DNA from: Tribonema minus
Taxonomy: Eukaryota > Sar > Xanthophyceae > Tribonematales > Tribonemataceae
Assembly (NCBI GenBank): GCA_017506865.1
Contig: JAFCMP010000002.1
Coordinates: forward strand, 1,302,001-1,366,000
Direction: 5' to 3'
Length of the DNA stretch: 64,000 bases
Shown here: piece by piece, positions 22,601 to 32,383 of the stretch
Position numbering within the stretch: the first letter of the stretch is position 1
How the letters are laid out: each line of letters begins with the position of its first letter
The notes under the pieces: model-generated
What the model was told of the DNA's origin: nothing
The model's input: the letters and a program-made list of their open reading frames with translations, nothing else
Databases searched by the model: none
Made by a program: the position numbers and the translations under genes

Positions 22601-25600
22601 CTTGATGAGGCGGGCACTTTCATAGGAAGTCTGATGTTGAACTAAGAAGTTCGGCGCGGGGTGTTGGTTGTGGCGGCGCCTATGCGGGTGCGCGGGTCGC
22701 CTCTGTGCGACCTTGTAGGTTTTAGAGTGCGGGCTGGAGCTCTCATCGAGCCCTGAGTTGGACACCTCGAGCTCTCAGCCTGCACGCAGGTGCCGCAGCC
22801 TGTCGCTGGCATCTGCCGTGTGTGAGCTGTTGTGCACAAGCAACTAGGCATCGTGCTTTGAGCACACCCACTGCGAAGCCACAGCAGTGTGCGATCGTGA
22901 TGTGCGATCGTGATAGGGCACCCATGACCCCGGTGCATTGGGTCTGAGTGGCGAACAACGGATATCTGTACAGTCGTGCCTATGGATAGTCAGCAGTGTG
23001 AGCAGCCCGGCACCATACTCGTTGGGCCAGCCTGAGTGATGTTGCAACGCTCGGCGCGGCAGCGCTCACGCGCGCGCGGCGCAGCGGCAGCAGCCGCTGA
23101 CGTGTCTTCGCGATCCAAATTCATTTCAGTGTTCAACACTTTCAACGGATGCTGGAAACATGCTTTCAAAGGCAGTAACGCTGATGGAGCTTCGCAGTGT
23201 ACCGCTGTGCGTACTTGAGTGTCTAGGGACGTGCATGGCCTTCTGCGACGCTGCACAGGCGCCAGGCATCCGCTGTCCTACAGGAAAACAACGGTGTGCA
23301 TGCGCGCCGTTGTGCAGCGCTGCACGTCCGCAGCGGAATGCCCTTGCAGCCCATTCCTGGCGTCAAACGAGACGCATGCCCCCTTGCCCTGTGGACTTTA
23401 CACTAACCTGTACCCTAACTTCAACGTCCTCCAAAACAAAAGTGACCTTCGACCATGCATCCGCCCCCCCCCGCGTACCTGGACAGAACAATGGCACACT
23501 CAACACCAAAGTGCCCTGCAGATCAGGTTTTGCACTCAAATATGCGCCCACTTCACGATCCCGTATGCTAGCCCGTGACCCTAACCCTAACCCTAGCCTG
23601 CACTGCCCCGCCCGCAGACGAGCCTGACGCCAAAGCCAGTGGCAGCGCTCATGAACCCAGTTCTTTGAACCCAATTCTTGCGCACCAAATGAGATCCACG
23701 CCCTGTTGCGCTGTTGACTGTACACCATCCTGCACCCTGAGCCTCGCCTGCTCTGCCCCCCGTGCAGACGAGCCTGACGCAGAGGCCGGAGGCAGCGCTC
23801 TTTAACCCAGTTCTTGCAAATCAAGTGAGGCTTATGCCCGTCATCGACTGTACACCAACCAGGACCGTAACCCTAGCCTGCTCTGCCCCCTGTGCAGACG
23901 AGCCTGACGCACAAGCCGGTGGCGGCAGCGTTCTCAAACCCAGTTCTTGAACCCAGTTCTTGCGCACCAAATGAGACTTATGCCCCTTGCACTGTCGACT
24001 GTACACCAACCCATACCCTTCCCCTATAACCTGCTCTGCCCCCCGCACAGACGAGCCTGACGCCAAAGCCGGTGGCAGCGCCCTCGAACCCAGATCTTGC
24101 ACACTAAATGAGACCCACGCCCCCTTGCACCAACCTGTACGCTCACCCTAGCCTGCTCTGCCTACTGTGCAGACAAGCCTCACTCCGAAGCCGGTTGCAG
24201 CGCTCTTGAACCCAGTTATTGAACCCAGTTGTTGCACACCAAATGAGACCCACGCCCCCTTGCGCTGTCTACTGTACACCAACGCATACCCTTCACCTCC
24301 GCCCCACTTGCAGACGAGCCTGACACCAAAGCCTGTGGCAGCGCTCTGCCTGGGCCGCCCGCAGGACATGCTGCAGCCCATCGGCGCGCACGAGACGGAG
24401 CGCCTGCGCTACCACATGGCGGTGCTCGCCGCCGATGTGCTGGAGCGTGCGGAGGTGCGTCACTGCTTGAACTTTGATCAGCGTGAAGTTGTATCAATAA
24501 GACAGAGAAGGAGCGCCTGCGCTACCACATGGCGGTGCTGGAGCGCGCGAAGGTGCGTCGCCACTTGAAGTTTCATCAGCACATTGTCACTTGAAGTTTG
24601 AGCCCATTGGCGCGCACAAGACGGAGCGCATGCACTTCCACATGGCGGTGCTCGCTGCTTGAAGTTTGATCAATGAACACAGACGGAGCGCCTGCCATAT
24701 CACATGGCGGTGCGCGCCGCCAAACGTGCTGGAGCGTGTAGAGGTACGTCAATGCTCAAAGCTTTAAACAATACATCAGTATGTTGGTTCCCCAACACGC
24801 GGGGATGCAGACCACGAAACCGTCCAAACACTCTCTCTTGTCTCACAGGTTCACGGAAAGAAATGAATAAGATCGTAGAGCTGTGGGTGACCAGGTGTGG
24901 TTAGCTGCGAGCGCCTTCCACCAATAACCGTGGGCGCCGCTGCAGCAGCAGCAATGGCCACGAGTTCATACCCGTTTCTCAACAAATACTTTACCGCTTG
25001 GACCTTCAAACGATACACAGCCAGCATTTTGGCTCCCCAACAGGCGGGGATGCAGATCACCCGACGAAACCGTTCACACCCCCTCCCCGCTTATCTCGCA
25101 CTTCATTCATACTGGTTTCTCAACAAACACATTATACCCCCGCGCACAGGAGGACGCGGCTGAGAACGCGCGCGTCCCAACGGCCATCATCACCTCCTAC
25201 CATCTCGCCGGCGCCGGCCAGAAGAGCCGCCGCATGCCGCTGCCGCGCGCCGCCGCTGCTGCCGCGCCCGGCCGCAGCTCTCCGCCGCTGCCGCTGCCGC
25301 CCGAAGACCAGCTCGTGGAGCTCGCGCTGACGCCGCTGCGCGAACTCGCCGTGGTAGACGCCGCCGCCGCTGCCGCGCACGACAGCGGCAGCAGCGGCGG
25401 CGGCGGCGGCAGCAGCGGCACTCCCGTCGTGCGGCTTGGGCTGTCGCTGACGGGGTTCGTGCCGTGGGGGCGGCGGCGGCAGCGCAGCGTGCGCGACGCG
25501 CTGCTGCAGCAAGGCGCCACCGCCGCTGTAAGTGTCAGCGGCGGCAGCGGCGGCGGCGGCGACAGCGGCGGCAACGGCAGCGGCATCAGCAGAAGCGCTG

Positions 25601-26101
25601 GCGCAAGCAATGGTGACGGCAGCGCTGGCGCAGGCTATGGTGGCGCCAATCATGATGAACAGCACCATGCGGCCAGCGGAAGCAGCGCATCATCACCTAC
25701 CGAACATGGCAGCAGCGCCTTGCAAGGGCTGCTGCGGGGTGTCAATGGCAGCGGGATCGGTGCCACCAATGGCGGCAACGGCGGCGTGCACAGCAACGCC
25801 GCCAACGGCACCGGCGGCAGTCCAACACCAGCATCACGCAGCAGCGCAAATGGCAGCGTGAACGCGCTCTCAGCGCCTATAGCAGTGACAACATCAGCGG
25901 CAGCGGCGGCAGCGCCTGAATTTCTGCACGCTGATGCTGAAAATGCGGCAGTGCGGCGTGGCTCGCCGTCACCAGCGCCGCCGCCGCCGCCGCCGCCAGT
26001 GCTGCCATCGGACATGCTAACATTTCTCAAGTGTGTGGAGTGCCTCGCGCTGCTCGAGCGCGACCGCGCCAGCGCGCACCGCTGCGGCCGCCGCAGCGCC
26101 G

Positions 26102-26139
<38 letters not shown>

Positions 26140-26514
26140 AGCAGTGCCCGCAAGCGACCGCTCAGCCCCGCTGCCGGCGACGGCGGCAGCAGCATTGAGC
26201 TCGCTGGCGGCAGCATCGGTGGCGGAGGCAGCAGCGGCGGCGGCATGAACAGCCCTTTTTCGACGATCGAATTGGGCAGTGGCAGCGGCAGTGGCGGCAG
26301 CAGTGGCAGCGGCGGCGGCAGCAGGAGACATGAGTTTGCGCGGGTGCTGGAGCAGCGCGACCGCGGCTCCGTCAAGCTGTCGCGCCTGCTGCCACTGTTG
26401 TCTGGTGCTGCGGATGCAGATGCGTTTGTTGAGAGCCGCGGCCTTGCGGCGGATGCTCAGCGTCTGTTTGGCTGGGCAGTCAGCGGCGCGGGCGGCGGCG
26501 GCGGCGATGGCTGA
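13608..26514 (+). CDS. POLH: DNA polymerase eta (Y-family translesion polymerase), 8 exons, 802 aa
   Basis: Translesion polymerase that copies past UV-type lesions in the nucleus. Exons: 13608-13647, 14887-15092, 17087-17169, 17927-18047, 19583-19718, 21676-21992, 24314-24454, 25150-26514; all phases match (803 codons with stop). Exon 1 encodes MVVIPVVLHLDLD, giving the metal-binding aspartates D11/D13, and runs into AFFIQVERHRLP. Exon 2 has the family block YEARALGVAKHMRPAEVRRR. Exons 3-4 join as EKA-SIDEAF (D112, E113, the other catalytic acids). Exons 5-6 give ECSIGVAENKLLARLA and the helix-hairpin region. Exon 8 begins with EDAAENARVPTAIITSYHLA and QKSRRMPL of the little-finger domain. 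Its tail of about 350 residues is Gly/Ser/Ala-rich. A CVECLALL...AHRC stretch in it may be a degenerate UBZ zinc finger. Human POLH is shorter (713 aa); the excess is the low-complexity tail. The gene covers 12.9 kb for 2.4 kb of coding sequence. Confidence 0.93.
14415..14463 (+). repeat. Telomere-like tract in POLH intron 1
   Basis: A short CTAACCC piece, then GGGTTAGGGCTAGGGTTAGG. Confidence 0.75.
14521..14961 (+). repeat. POLH intron 1 acceptor-side copies of exon 2
   Basis: About 71 nt of exon 2 start (TTTTCATCCAGGTCGAGAGG onward) are present virtually unchanged at 14749-14820, upstream of the real exon (14887). A strongly decayed third copy lies at about 14521-14600. Confidence 0.88.
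15210..16050 (+). repeat. POLH intron 2 donor-side array (about 7 copies)
   Basis: The exon 2 end with its donor (GTCGGCGACTCCGGCAAGGT) recurs at about 15213-15245, 15318-15450, 15501-15570, 15648-15700, 15791-15850, 15905-15945 and 15995-16050. The 15318 copy spans about 130 bp and is almost intact from YEARALGV to the GT. The spacing is irregular (about 90-180 bp) and decay tends to grow with distance. Confidence 0.88.
15743..15775 (+). repeat. Dispersed hairpin-like motif, copy 2
   Basis: GCCCTGAGCGAGATTCAATA in POLH intron 2, related to 7061-7105. Confidence 0.5.
16565..17110 (+). repeat. POLH intron 2 acceptor-side copies of exon 3
   Basis: The pre-acceptor block CCACCGCAAATCTGCG at about 16650 matches CACCGCAAATCAGCG at about 17036. 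A CAGCTGACGTATCGTGCATA piece near 16820 mirrors the real exon 3 start CAGGTGACGTACCGCGCGTA. Confidence 0.7.
17087..17370 (+). repeat. POLH exon 3 donor-side copies, three usable donors
   Basis: The exon 3 segment ATCTTCACGCTGGTCGCGAG to the donor AG-GTCAG is repeated at about 17212-17271 and 17310-17366, separated by TTGAAGTTGAAGTTGAAGCAG spacers. All three keep a GTCAG donor, so alternative donor use is plausible; the first gives the family-consistent protein. Confidence 0.88.
17838..17885 (+). repeat. Dispersed hairpin-like motif, copy 3
   Basis: GGGCCTTTCTGCGCCCTGAG, then ACAATCAATGAAAA, in POLH intron 3. Confidence 0.5.
18185..18235 (+). repeat. POLH exon 4 donor-side copy
   Basis: ACGCTCCGCCTCCCCATGAG followed by GCCTGTCTCATCAATACG repeats the exon 4 end and the first intron bases (18031-18066). 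The GT of the donor is changed to GC here. Confidence 0.8.
18437..18815 (+). repeat. Telomere-like tracts in POLH intron 4
   Basis: 18437-18480 mixes TTAGC and CCCTAA motifs; 18772-18812 holds GTTAGGGTTAGGTCTAGGGT and then AACCCTAAC, an inverted arrangement. Confidence 0.7.
19065..19610 (+). repeat. POLH intron 4 acceptor-side array
   Basis: Units of about 175 bp with GAGTGCACTCATGGTAACGA near the start, CACTTGCGGGTGACCC and CTGCAGGTCGATACCCC at the end. Two copies (19085-19250, 19265-19430) precede the unit ending in the real exon 5 acceptor at 19582. Confidence 0.87.
19990..20180 (+). repeat. POLH intron 5 donor-side copies of exon 5
   Basis: CAGTACGAGTGCAGCATGGG, then CGTCGCTGAGAACAGTGAGC, at 20023-20070, with shorter echoes at 20083-20107 and 20140-20180. 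The real donor is at 19719. Confidence 0.82.
20625..21745 (+). repeat. POLH intron 5 acceptor-side array (6 copies plus real exon 6)
   Basis: Each unit has a run of C, then AGAGCTCCTGGCGCGCCTCG and GGCGTCCACGTCCTGC. Copies sit near 20630, 20820, 20995, 21172, 21368 and 21492; the real exon starts at 21676. The period is about 120-195 bp. Intervening DNA is CTAACCC-like. Several copies are open over the copied stretch and could act as cassette exons or competing acceptors. Confidence 0.92.
22170..22800 (+). repeat. POLH intron 6 donor-side copies of exon 6
   Basis: The exon 6 end (GCGTCCATCCAGTCGCAGGT) is repeated near 22188, 22350 and 22530, with a poor echo at 22755-22795. The 22350 copy is nearly perfect and keeps a GTAGGT donor. 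Confidence 0.87.
23577..24345 (+). repeat. POLH intron 6 acceptor-side array (5 copies plus real exon 7)
   Basis: Units of about 130-150 bp contain GACTGTACACCAACC-like sequence, CCCTAACCCTAGCCTGC-like pyrimidine tracts, GCAGACGAGCCTGACGCC and AAGCCGGTGGCAGCGCT. Copies lie near 23614, 23765, 23897, 24050 and 24170 before the real exon at 24314. Confidence 0.92.
24505..24745 (+). repeat. POLH intron 7 donor-side copies of exon 7
   Basis: GAGCGCCTGCGCTACCACAT and GGCGGTGCT are repeated at 24511-24560, 24608-24660 and 24683-24745, two of them with GTGCGT or GTACGT donors. Confidence 0.87.
24861..24971 (+). repeat. Dispersed intron repeat (about 115 bp), copy 2
   Basis: POLH intron 7 block with GATCGTAGAGCTGTGGGTGA, then GCGCCTTCCACCAATAACCG, related to 9711-9825 and 36004-36120. 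Confidence 0.75.
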
Positions 26515-27971
26515 TGTAAACAGGATTGTGAGGCAGCCTGTCACGCAGGACTCTCTCACTGCTGCAAGTGTGTACAAATAGGCAACAGCGCTCCGTCAAC
26601 AGAGGCAGCGATGCGGTGGAAACAGGGCGTGCAAATGAATTCCGCTGCAGCGGCGGTGACAGACGCGGCAGCAGCGGCAGCGGCTGCGCCTGAGGCATGA
26701 TTGGCAAGGTCACGCCATGCCATTAGCAATGCAGTGAGCACGCATCGGCCAGGATGGCGACGGCGAGCAGGACCAGCCAAGCATCTGACTCCGCTGCTTG
26801 CGGCGGTGTTCTCGCACAAGCGACAGCTGAGACACCGTTCCAGGGCAGCTCGCACACTCAAGAACGACGACAATGACTCCCCACACCTCACAGCAGCAGC
26901 AGCGGTAGCCGCCGCCGCCGCCAGTGCTGCTGCTGCAGCCGCCGCTGTCGCAGCAGCTGCGGCAGCAGCTGCAGGGACTGCGGCATGTGGACCACATGAC
27001 CTCCCTCACAACCTGAGGCACATGTGTTTGCTCTGTCAACGATCTTTAAAGGGCTGTTTAGAGGCGTTGGCCTGCCTCCACAACGGATGACAGGGGGTGC
27101 TTGGCCTGCTAAACATCAGACGCGCGCGTCCGCGTGGGTAGAGGGGCCTCACTTGCTTCCTCTCCTGCCCCTTGGGGTTGCAGGAGGGGCAGTGGGTGAT
27201 GCTACATAAAAATTTATGAGCCACACGAGCTTTCGCGCGCAATACACAAGATTTGAGGCGCCAAACACAGGACGCCGCAACGATAATGCTCACAGAACCC
27301 ACTGGCGCAATGCGCATCTATGGGCAAACAAACAAAACTGCAATTTGACAACGTCCGTTGCCATGCAATGTCTTCAATTTTAACTGCGCGCTGTCGAAAG
27401 CACAGGAATGGTAATGCTCTGGATGTGCTGCAGGCTGCTGAGCACTGGCGCGCATGGCATTGCTCAGCTGCTGATGCCAGGCATGTGATATGCGACATCA
27501 GATCGAGAAAAAAGCGAAACGCAACGCCACCGTGCAAGTAAAACCTCTCAGGAGCTTTGACCCATAAACTTCCCATTACTATTCACAAGAATTGAGGTTT
27601 CAAATTTAGGCGCCGCAACAGGTATGCTCCATTCAAGGTTGTGCGCTGTGGCAGCAAGAGGCAGGGGTGGCAAGGGGCGGGAGGGGGATGACCCGCAGCT
27701 GGGATGTGCGCTGCTGCCTGCATTTTTCCACGCAGCAAATGCTGGCGTAAGGAGGCGAATGCACATCGCGTGGGGCCCCAACCCCCAGCGCCGCAACGGC
27801 ACGTATGGACAAACAACGCTCAGTTCATATTCTATGAACAAAAGTGCAGAAATATCTGCACACGCACTGCCAAAGCTGCGTGAACCAGCGCCACGCAGCG
27901 CCACTCTGCGTGGCATTCGCGCAGCGGCGGCAGGGCAGCGGACGCCGCGGCGGCGGCAGCAGCGCCTCAAA
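26515..27971. other. Region between POLH and GT71 genes, coding status unclear
   Basis: 26556-26891 (minus) and 26701-27090 (plus) are overlapping open frames with an Ala-rich stretch. Neither has a recognisable domain. 27100-27970 looks like spacer or 3' UTR; its plus-strand open frame is the beginning of the antisense shadow of the GT71 gene. Confidence 0.35.
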
Positions 27972-29693
27972 TCAGCGCGGCGGCGGCGGCGGCGGGAACA
28001 GCGCCATGAACTCGTCGCGGATGCGCTGCAGCGCGGCGAGCGTGTCGCCGCTCAGCCGCCGCGGCACGCTCTCGGCTGGCGCCGCGAAGCACGTGAGGCC
28101 GCCGTCGTTGTACGAGCGCCCGTTGTCCATGTACCAGTCGCCGGGCTCAGTCGTCCACCACTGAAGCGGGTGCCACGCGGGCGCCGCCGCCGCTGCGCCG
28201 CCGCCGCCGCCGCGCCGCAGCGCGTCGACCAGTGCGCCCTTGTCGCGCGTGACGAGCCACGCGTTGAGCCACAGCGGCGCGCCGTCTTCCGCAAGATGTA
28301 TGATCTGCTCCGCGCACGCGTGGTGCCGCGGCTGAGCGTTGACGCGCTCGTCGCCGCCGGGGGGGCCCCCGGGGCGCAGCTCCGGGCGCGGCCCGAGGAT
28401 GCCCGCGGGGTGCGCGGCGAAGGCGTACGGCTCGCGCACCATCTCGTGCGCGAGCCAGAACGTCTCCTTGTCGCCGTAGACGTGCTCGTAAAAGTAGGAT
28501 TTGGCGGCGCCCGAGTTGAGCAGCGCTGCGGCGAGAACGCCTTTGAAGCGTTTTACTTTATTGTAGACGGCGACGCCGCTCTCGGCGTCGTGGCTGCCGG
28601 CGCCGGAGTAGAGGCGCGACGCGCGCGCCGCGGGCGACAGCGGCGCCGGCAGCACGGCCTCGAGCCACGCGCGCTGGTGGCGCTGCGGCACGACGAGCCT
28701 GTCGCGGTAGAAGAGCGCGCCGGCGCGCGCGTACGGCGGCTCGAAGAACAGCAGCGTCGGGTCGCGCAGGAAGATGGCGTCGGCGTCCATCAGTATCACC
28801 TCCGCGAAGCTCGAGAGCAGCACCGTGAAGGCCTTCATGGACCACGTCTCGAGCGCGGCGGCGGCGGCGTCGACGAGGCGCGAGAGGTCGAGCACCGACA
28901 CGCCGGGCTCGCGCGCGAGCAGCGCGACGGCGTCCGCGTCGAGGTCCGCGGCGCCGTTGTAGAAGACCTCCACCGGCAGCGCGCAGCCGAGGCGGCGCAG
29001 ATGCCGCACGTGCGTGTACACCCACGCCGCCTGGCGCGAGCCCGCGGCGACGGCGATGCCGCGCCCGGCGTACGCGCGCCGCAGCGCGAGCGGGTTCGGC
29101 CACGCGCCGCGCAGCCACGGCAGCAGCACGGCGTGCGCGCGCTGCATGCGCGCGTGCGCGTCTGCGAGCGCCGCCGCCGCCGCCGGCGTCGCTGCTGCGG
29201 CGGGGCGCCGCTCCGCCGCCGCCGCGAGCGCGTCGTACGCGTCGAGCGCGCCGCAGTACGCGCGCAGCGTCAGCGCGAACGCCATCGGGTTGCGCGCGTC
29301 GAAGAGCGTCTCGAACGTCGACGTCGTGCTGAGGGAGACGGGGTCGATACGCAGCGCGTGAGCCGCGTCGCGGAATGCGCGCTCGAACGCGTCCAGCAGC
29401 GCCGCGAGCTCGGCGCCGCCGCCGCCGCTGCTGCTTCCGCCGCCGCCGCCGGGGCCCTGGAGGTTTCGCGCAAGGAAGCCGTCCGCTGCTGCTGCCGCCG
29501 CCGCCGGCGCTGCGGCAGCGCCTTCCAGCGCCGCCGTCGGCAGGATGCGCACGCGGTGCTGAGCCACACTGGGCAGGTGGCGATGCGTGTTGACCAGCAG
29601 CGCGGCCGCTATGATGACGCTGAGCGCTGCTGCCAGCACGATGAAGCGCGGCGGCGTCGAGGCTGCCGCCGCGCCATGCCGCGCGAGGCCCAT
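27972..29693 (-). CDS. GT71 (Mnn1-like) alpha-mannosyltransferase, intronless, 573 aa
   Basis: Type II Golgi glycosyltransferase predicted to transfer mannose from GDP-mannose to glycans. The start is the ATG at 29693; the open frame extends upstream only to a GTG. A membrane anchor (FIVLAAALSVIIAAALLV, about residues 17-34) follows a short cytosolic tail. The stem is Ala/Gly-rich. The catalytic region shows GRGIAVAAGSRQAAWVYTHV, then LGCALPVEVFYNG, then SSFAEVILMDADAIFLRDP with the DXD metal site at D303/D305, and GALFYRDR, all typical of fungal Mnn1-type enzymes. HACAEQIIHL and WWTTEPGDWYMDNGRSYNDG follow toward the C terminus. A paralogue lies at 48838-50661 on the other strand. Being intronless, it contrasts with most neighbouring genes. 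Confidence 0.88.
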   Translation of the reverse strand: MGLARHGAAAASTPPRFIVLAAALSVIIAAALLVNTHRHLPSVAQHRVRILPTAALEGAAAAPAAAAAAADGFLARNLQGPGGGGGSSSGGGGAELAALLDAFERAFRDAAHALRIDPVSLSTTSTFETLFDARNPMAFALTLRAYCGALDAYDALAAAAERRPAAAATPAAAAALADAHARMQRAHAVLLPWLRGAWPNPLALRRAYAGRGIAVAAGSRQAAWVYTHVRHLRRLGCALPVEVFYNGAADLDADAVALLAREPGVSVLDLSRLVDAAAAALETWSMKAFTVLLSSFAEVILMDADAIFLRDPTLLFFEPPYARAGALFYRDRLVVPQRHQRAWLEAVLPAPLSPAARASRLYSGAGSHDAESGVAVYNKVKRFKGVLAAALLNSGAAKSYFYEHVYGDKETFWLAHEMVREPYAFAAHPAGILGPRPELRPGGPPGGDERVNAQPRHHACAEQIIHLAEDGAPLWLNAWLVTRDKGALVDALRRGGGGGAAAAAPAWHPLQWWTTEPGDWYMDNGRSYNDGGLTCFAAPAESVPRRLSGDTLAALQRIRDEFMALFPPPPPPR

Positions 29694-32383
29694 GGCCGCC
29701 GCCGCCGCTGCTGCCGCTGCCGCCGCTGCCGGTGTGTCAGGCAGCAGTCGCGGGGGCCGCCGTGCGTGGGGCGTCACTTCAACCCCTCACTTCAAGTTCT
29801 AAACCTGTGCGTTTACGACACAAACGGCTGTACGTGTGAAGGCAGGAGCTGTCATCAGAACGAGGCTTTTTCTTGCTAGGTTAATTGGAACCATATGCTG
29901 CCAGCAACATGGTGACCGCTTTTTGTGGGAGTTACAGCACGAGCGGAAGGGAAGCGCGCGTGCACACATCGATACTTGCACACTTAAAGTACATGATGTT
30001 GCGCATCTTGTCGCAAGAGCCAACGACGATGCTGCAAACACAATAATGCAGTCTCACGGACAGGTTGCAACAGGAGTTGCAGGCTCCACTTTAGATGTTT
30101 GCGCAAACATGACACCGATCTGACCGAATGGCACGTAACAAAAGTTAAGCCACCCACAGTGGGCCACCTGTGGTGTCAAGCCGCACCTTAGCACTTGCCA
30201 GTGATGCACGGTATTGAACAGGGCTGCATTGCTGGCAGCAGCAGCAGCAGCAGCGCTCGTTCAGGAAGGCGATACTGACTGTGTAACACCGATGCTCTGA
30301 TTGCCGCAAAACGTGTGGTCAGTTAGGGGTGTGTGCTGATTGTGTTGTGCAATGATATGTGGCAAAATCGTACTGCAAAGATCGTAGTACTTGTATGGAC
30401 ATTGACAAACTCTACGGACAGGTGTGTGAGAGCTTTAAAGAAATGTCAGCCGAACTTTGACTCGAGTGCACGAGGCTCGTCGCTCATCGCCAAAAACCAT
30501 CAGCGCTACTTCAACTTGAAATGGTCAGCTTTTGACACGTGCACGTGTACACATTCATCGACTGCTAGCGATGTATAGCCGTACTGCGCGCAGAGCTGTA
30601 CCTTGTTGAACTTCTGAGGAGCGTCGATGCAAACTCTGCAACTTCAAGCCGTGAAGGCGCGCGCTGCGCTGCCCTCCTGACGCGGCTCTAGCCAGCGACA
30701 AAACCGCCACAGTGCTCAACTTGGGCGAATCAGGCACCGCGGCTCAACCAATCGCAGCGCCCTCATCGTAGAGCGGCAGGAGCAACTTCAACAGCAGGCC
30801 CGCAGGTTGAAGACGACCCGTGGAGTGGGGGGGGGTGGCTCTCGGAAGGTGAGACGCTGGTTGCACATGTGCAGGTTCACACGCATGAACGACGGGTGGC
30901 GGAGCTCTGCTGCAAGAATTCGAGACGCGATGGCGGCGATGCGAACTTCACGAGGCGCGCGAGCAACGACTACGACAGCTGCGTTTGCAGGCGGACGCTG
31001 TCGCCAGTTGCTGTAATGCGCCCTGTTGAAGAGGGCATTTGATTGGGGGCGTCATCGTATCCTCTCAACATAGTCTGTGAATTTCAGCTGCGCATCCGCT
31101 CGGCCATGAACGCCACGCTCAGGCTGCTGCTGCCCTGGGGCTACCTTGGGGTTTTGTGTCCATGCGGACAACAGAGAGTTGCCAACGGGCACTTACTGGA
31201 CTCCATGAAGAGAACCGAGAGAAAAGTTCAAGAAGATTTGGGATGATGCGATAGTTGTTAACAATTGTACTTGGTTCTAGTCGACTATGTAGTACATGCA
31301 AGCTGCTAAGGTGGGGCTACTGTTACAGTATACTGTTGTAACAAAGGCAATCAGCTGAAGTGCATGTACACGTTCTTCATGACATTGTGAGGAAACCTGC
31401 TGCAAACTGCTGCACTTCAAGGACTGCTTGAATCACAACCGCCGGCGACACGACACAGTCTCGGAGACGCAGGCAGCACGACGAGCACTGCAGCTGTAGC
31501 AAAATGGCACTTTGCTAAGTTAACTTCAAAATTAATGCCCACCAGACATGGGTCCTGCACCTCGCACTATGGTGTCGGCTCTGATGTAAACAGAATTTCG
31601 CATTGTGAGCGCTGACAGTACGCTGGCAGCATCATTAGTAAGTACTACCCATATAAAAGAAACACACACTCTTCGAGCTGCTGTAACCGCCTAGACTCCG
31701 ACGCATGCGAGGTGGTGTTTGACAGTGTGCGAAATCATATTGGATGGCAACAGTTGTTGATGTCTGCGCTTTAATTTCATGCCGATAAGATGTTTAGCGT
31801 GCCAGTGGACTCACCGTCACCACGCCGCCATAGTAACCGACCGCGGCTGCTGCAATTCGCTCTAAAAAAATGTTCAAGTGTGATCAGTGCAGAGTGTGGC
31901 CGTCCGCAGTGCACCTGGCACTTGCTGCTCTCCTAACCTAGCTGCGCTGCGGCCAACAGCGGCGCGAACGACAAGGCGACATTTCTGAGTATCCGATCGC
32001 GGTGAGGACAAAGCAACATGGGTTGCCTGTTAAGCAGGAACACCAATGTTTTAACTGACATGGGTGATGCTGCGGTAACAAGCACAATCTTTTTTTACCT
32101 GAAATAGACGACCAGTGATTGCTTCCACAACGCCTGCGGCCAGCACACACACCCCAGCTCTCCCCCACACTGTGCCCACAGGGTTTCACCGAGTTCATTC
32201 CGCAGTTGAAGTATCGCCTTGGATCACAGCGCGTGATCACAGCGCGTGACCATGCGCCTCTCCGCCCATTGCAGCAGCACTGAATCTCGTGGCCTTGCGG
32301 TCTCAGATGCGTGACAGCGACAGCTGTGGCAGCCTGGGGGCTGAGGAGTGCTCCATTGTGTTGTACTGGATCGGCAGAGCAGC
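29694..32383. other. Intergenic region with possible coiled-coil exon fragments
   Basis: Mostly unique DNA. Plus-strand bits near 30745-30800 (reading LIVERQEQLQQQARR), 30890-30990 (LLQEFETRWRRCELHEAREQ) and 31085-31135 follow CAG sites and look coding, but no consistent splice chain emerges. 31260-32340 shows no gene. Confidence 0.25.

Noticed and set aside
20625..24345. CRISPR-like regularly spaced repeats
   Set aside because: The repeats are exon junction copies with poly-C tracts, variable in length and decay, in a spliced eukaryotic gene; there are no uniform spacers.
26017..26577. Minus-strand protein opposite the POLH C-terminal tail
   Set aside because: Low-complexity shadow; the plus frame is continuous with the polymerase.
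27624..29879. 751-codon plus-strand open frame
   Set aside because: It is antisense to the GT71 gene; its Arg/Ala-rich translation has no domain, and the minus strand shows a clear Mnn1-type enzyme. High GC removes stops on both strands.
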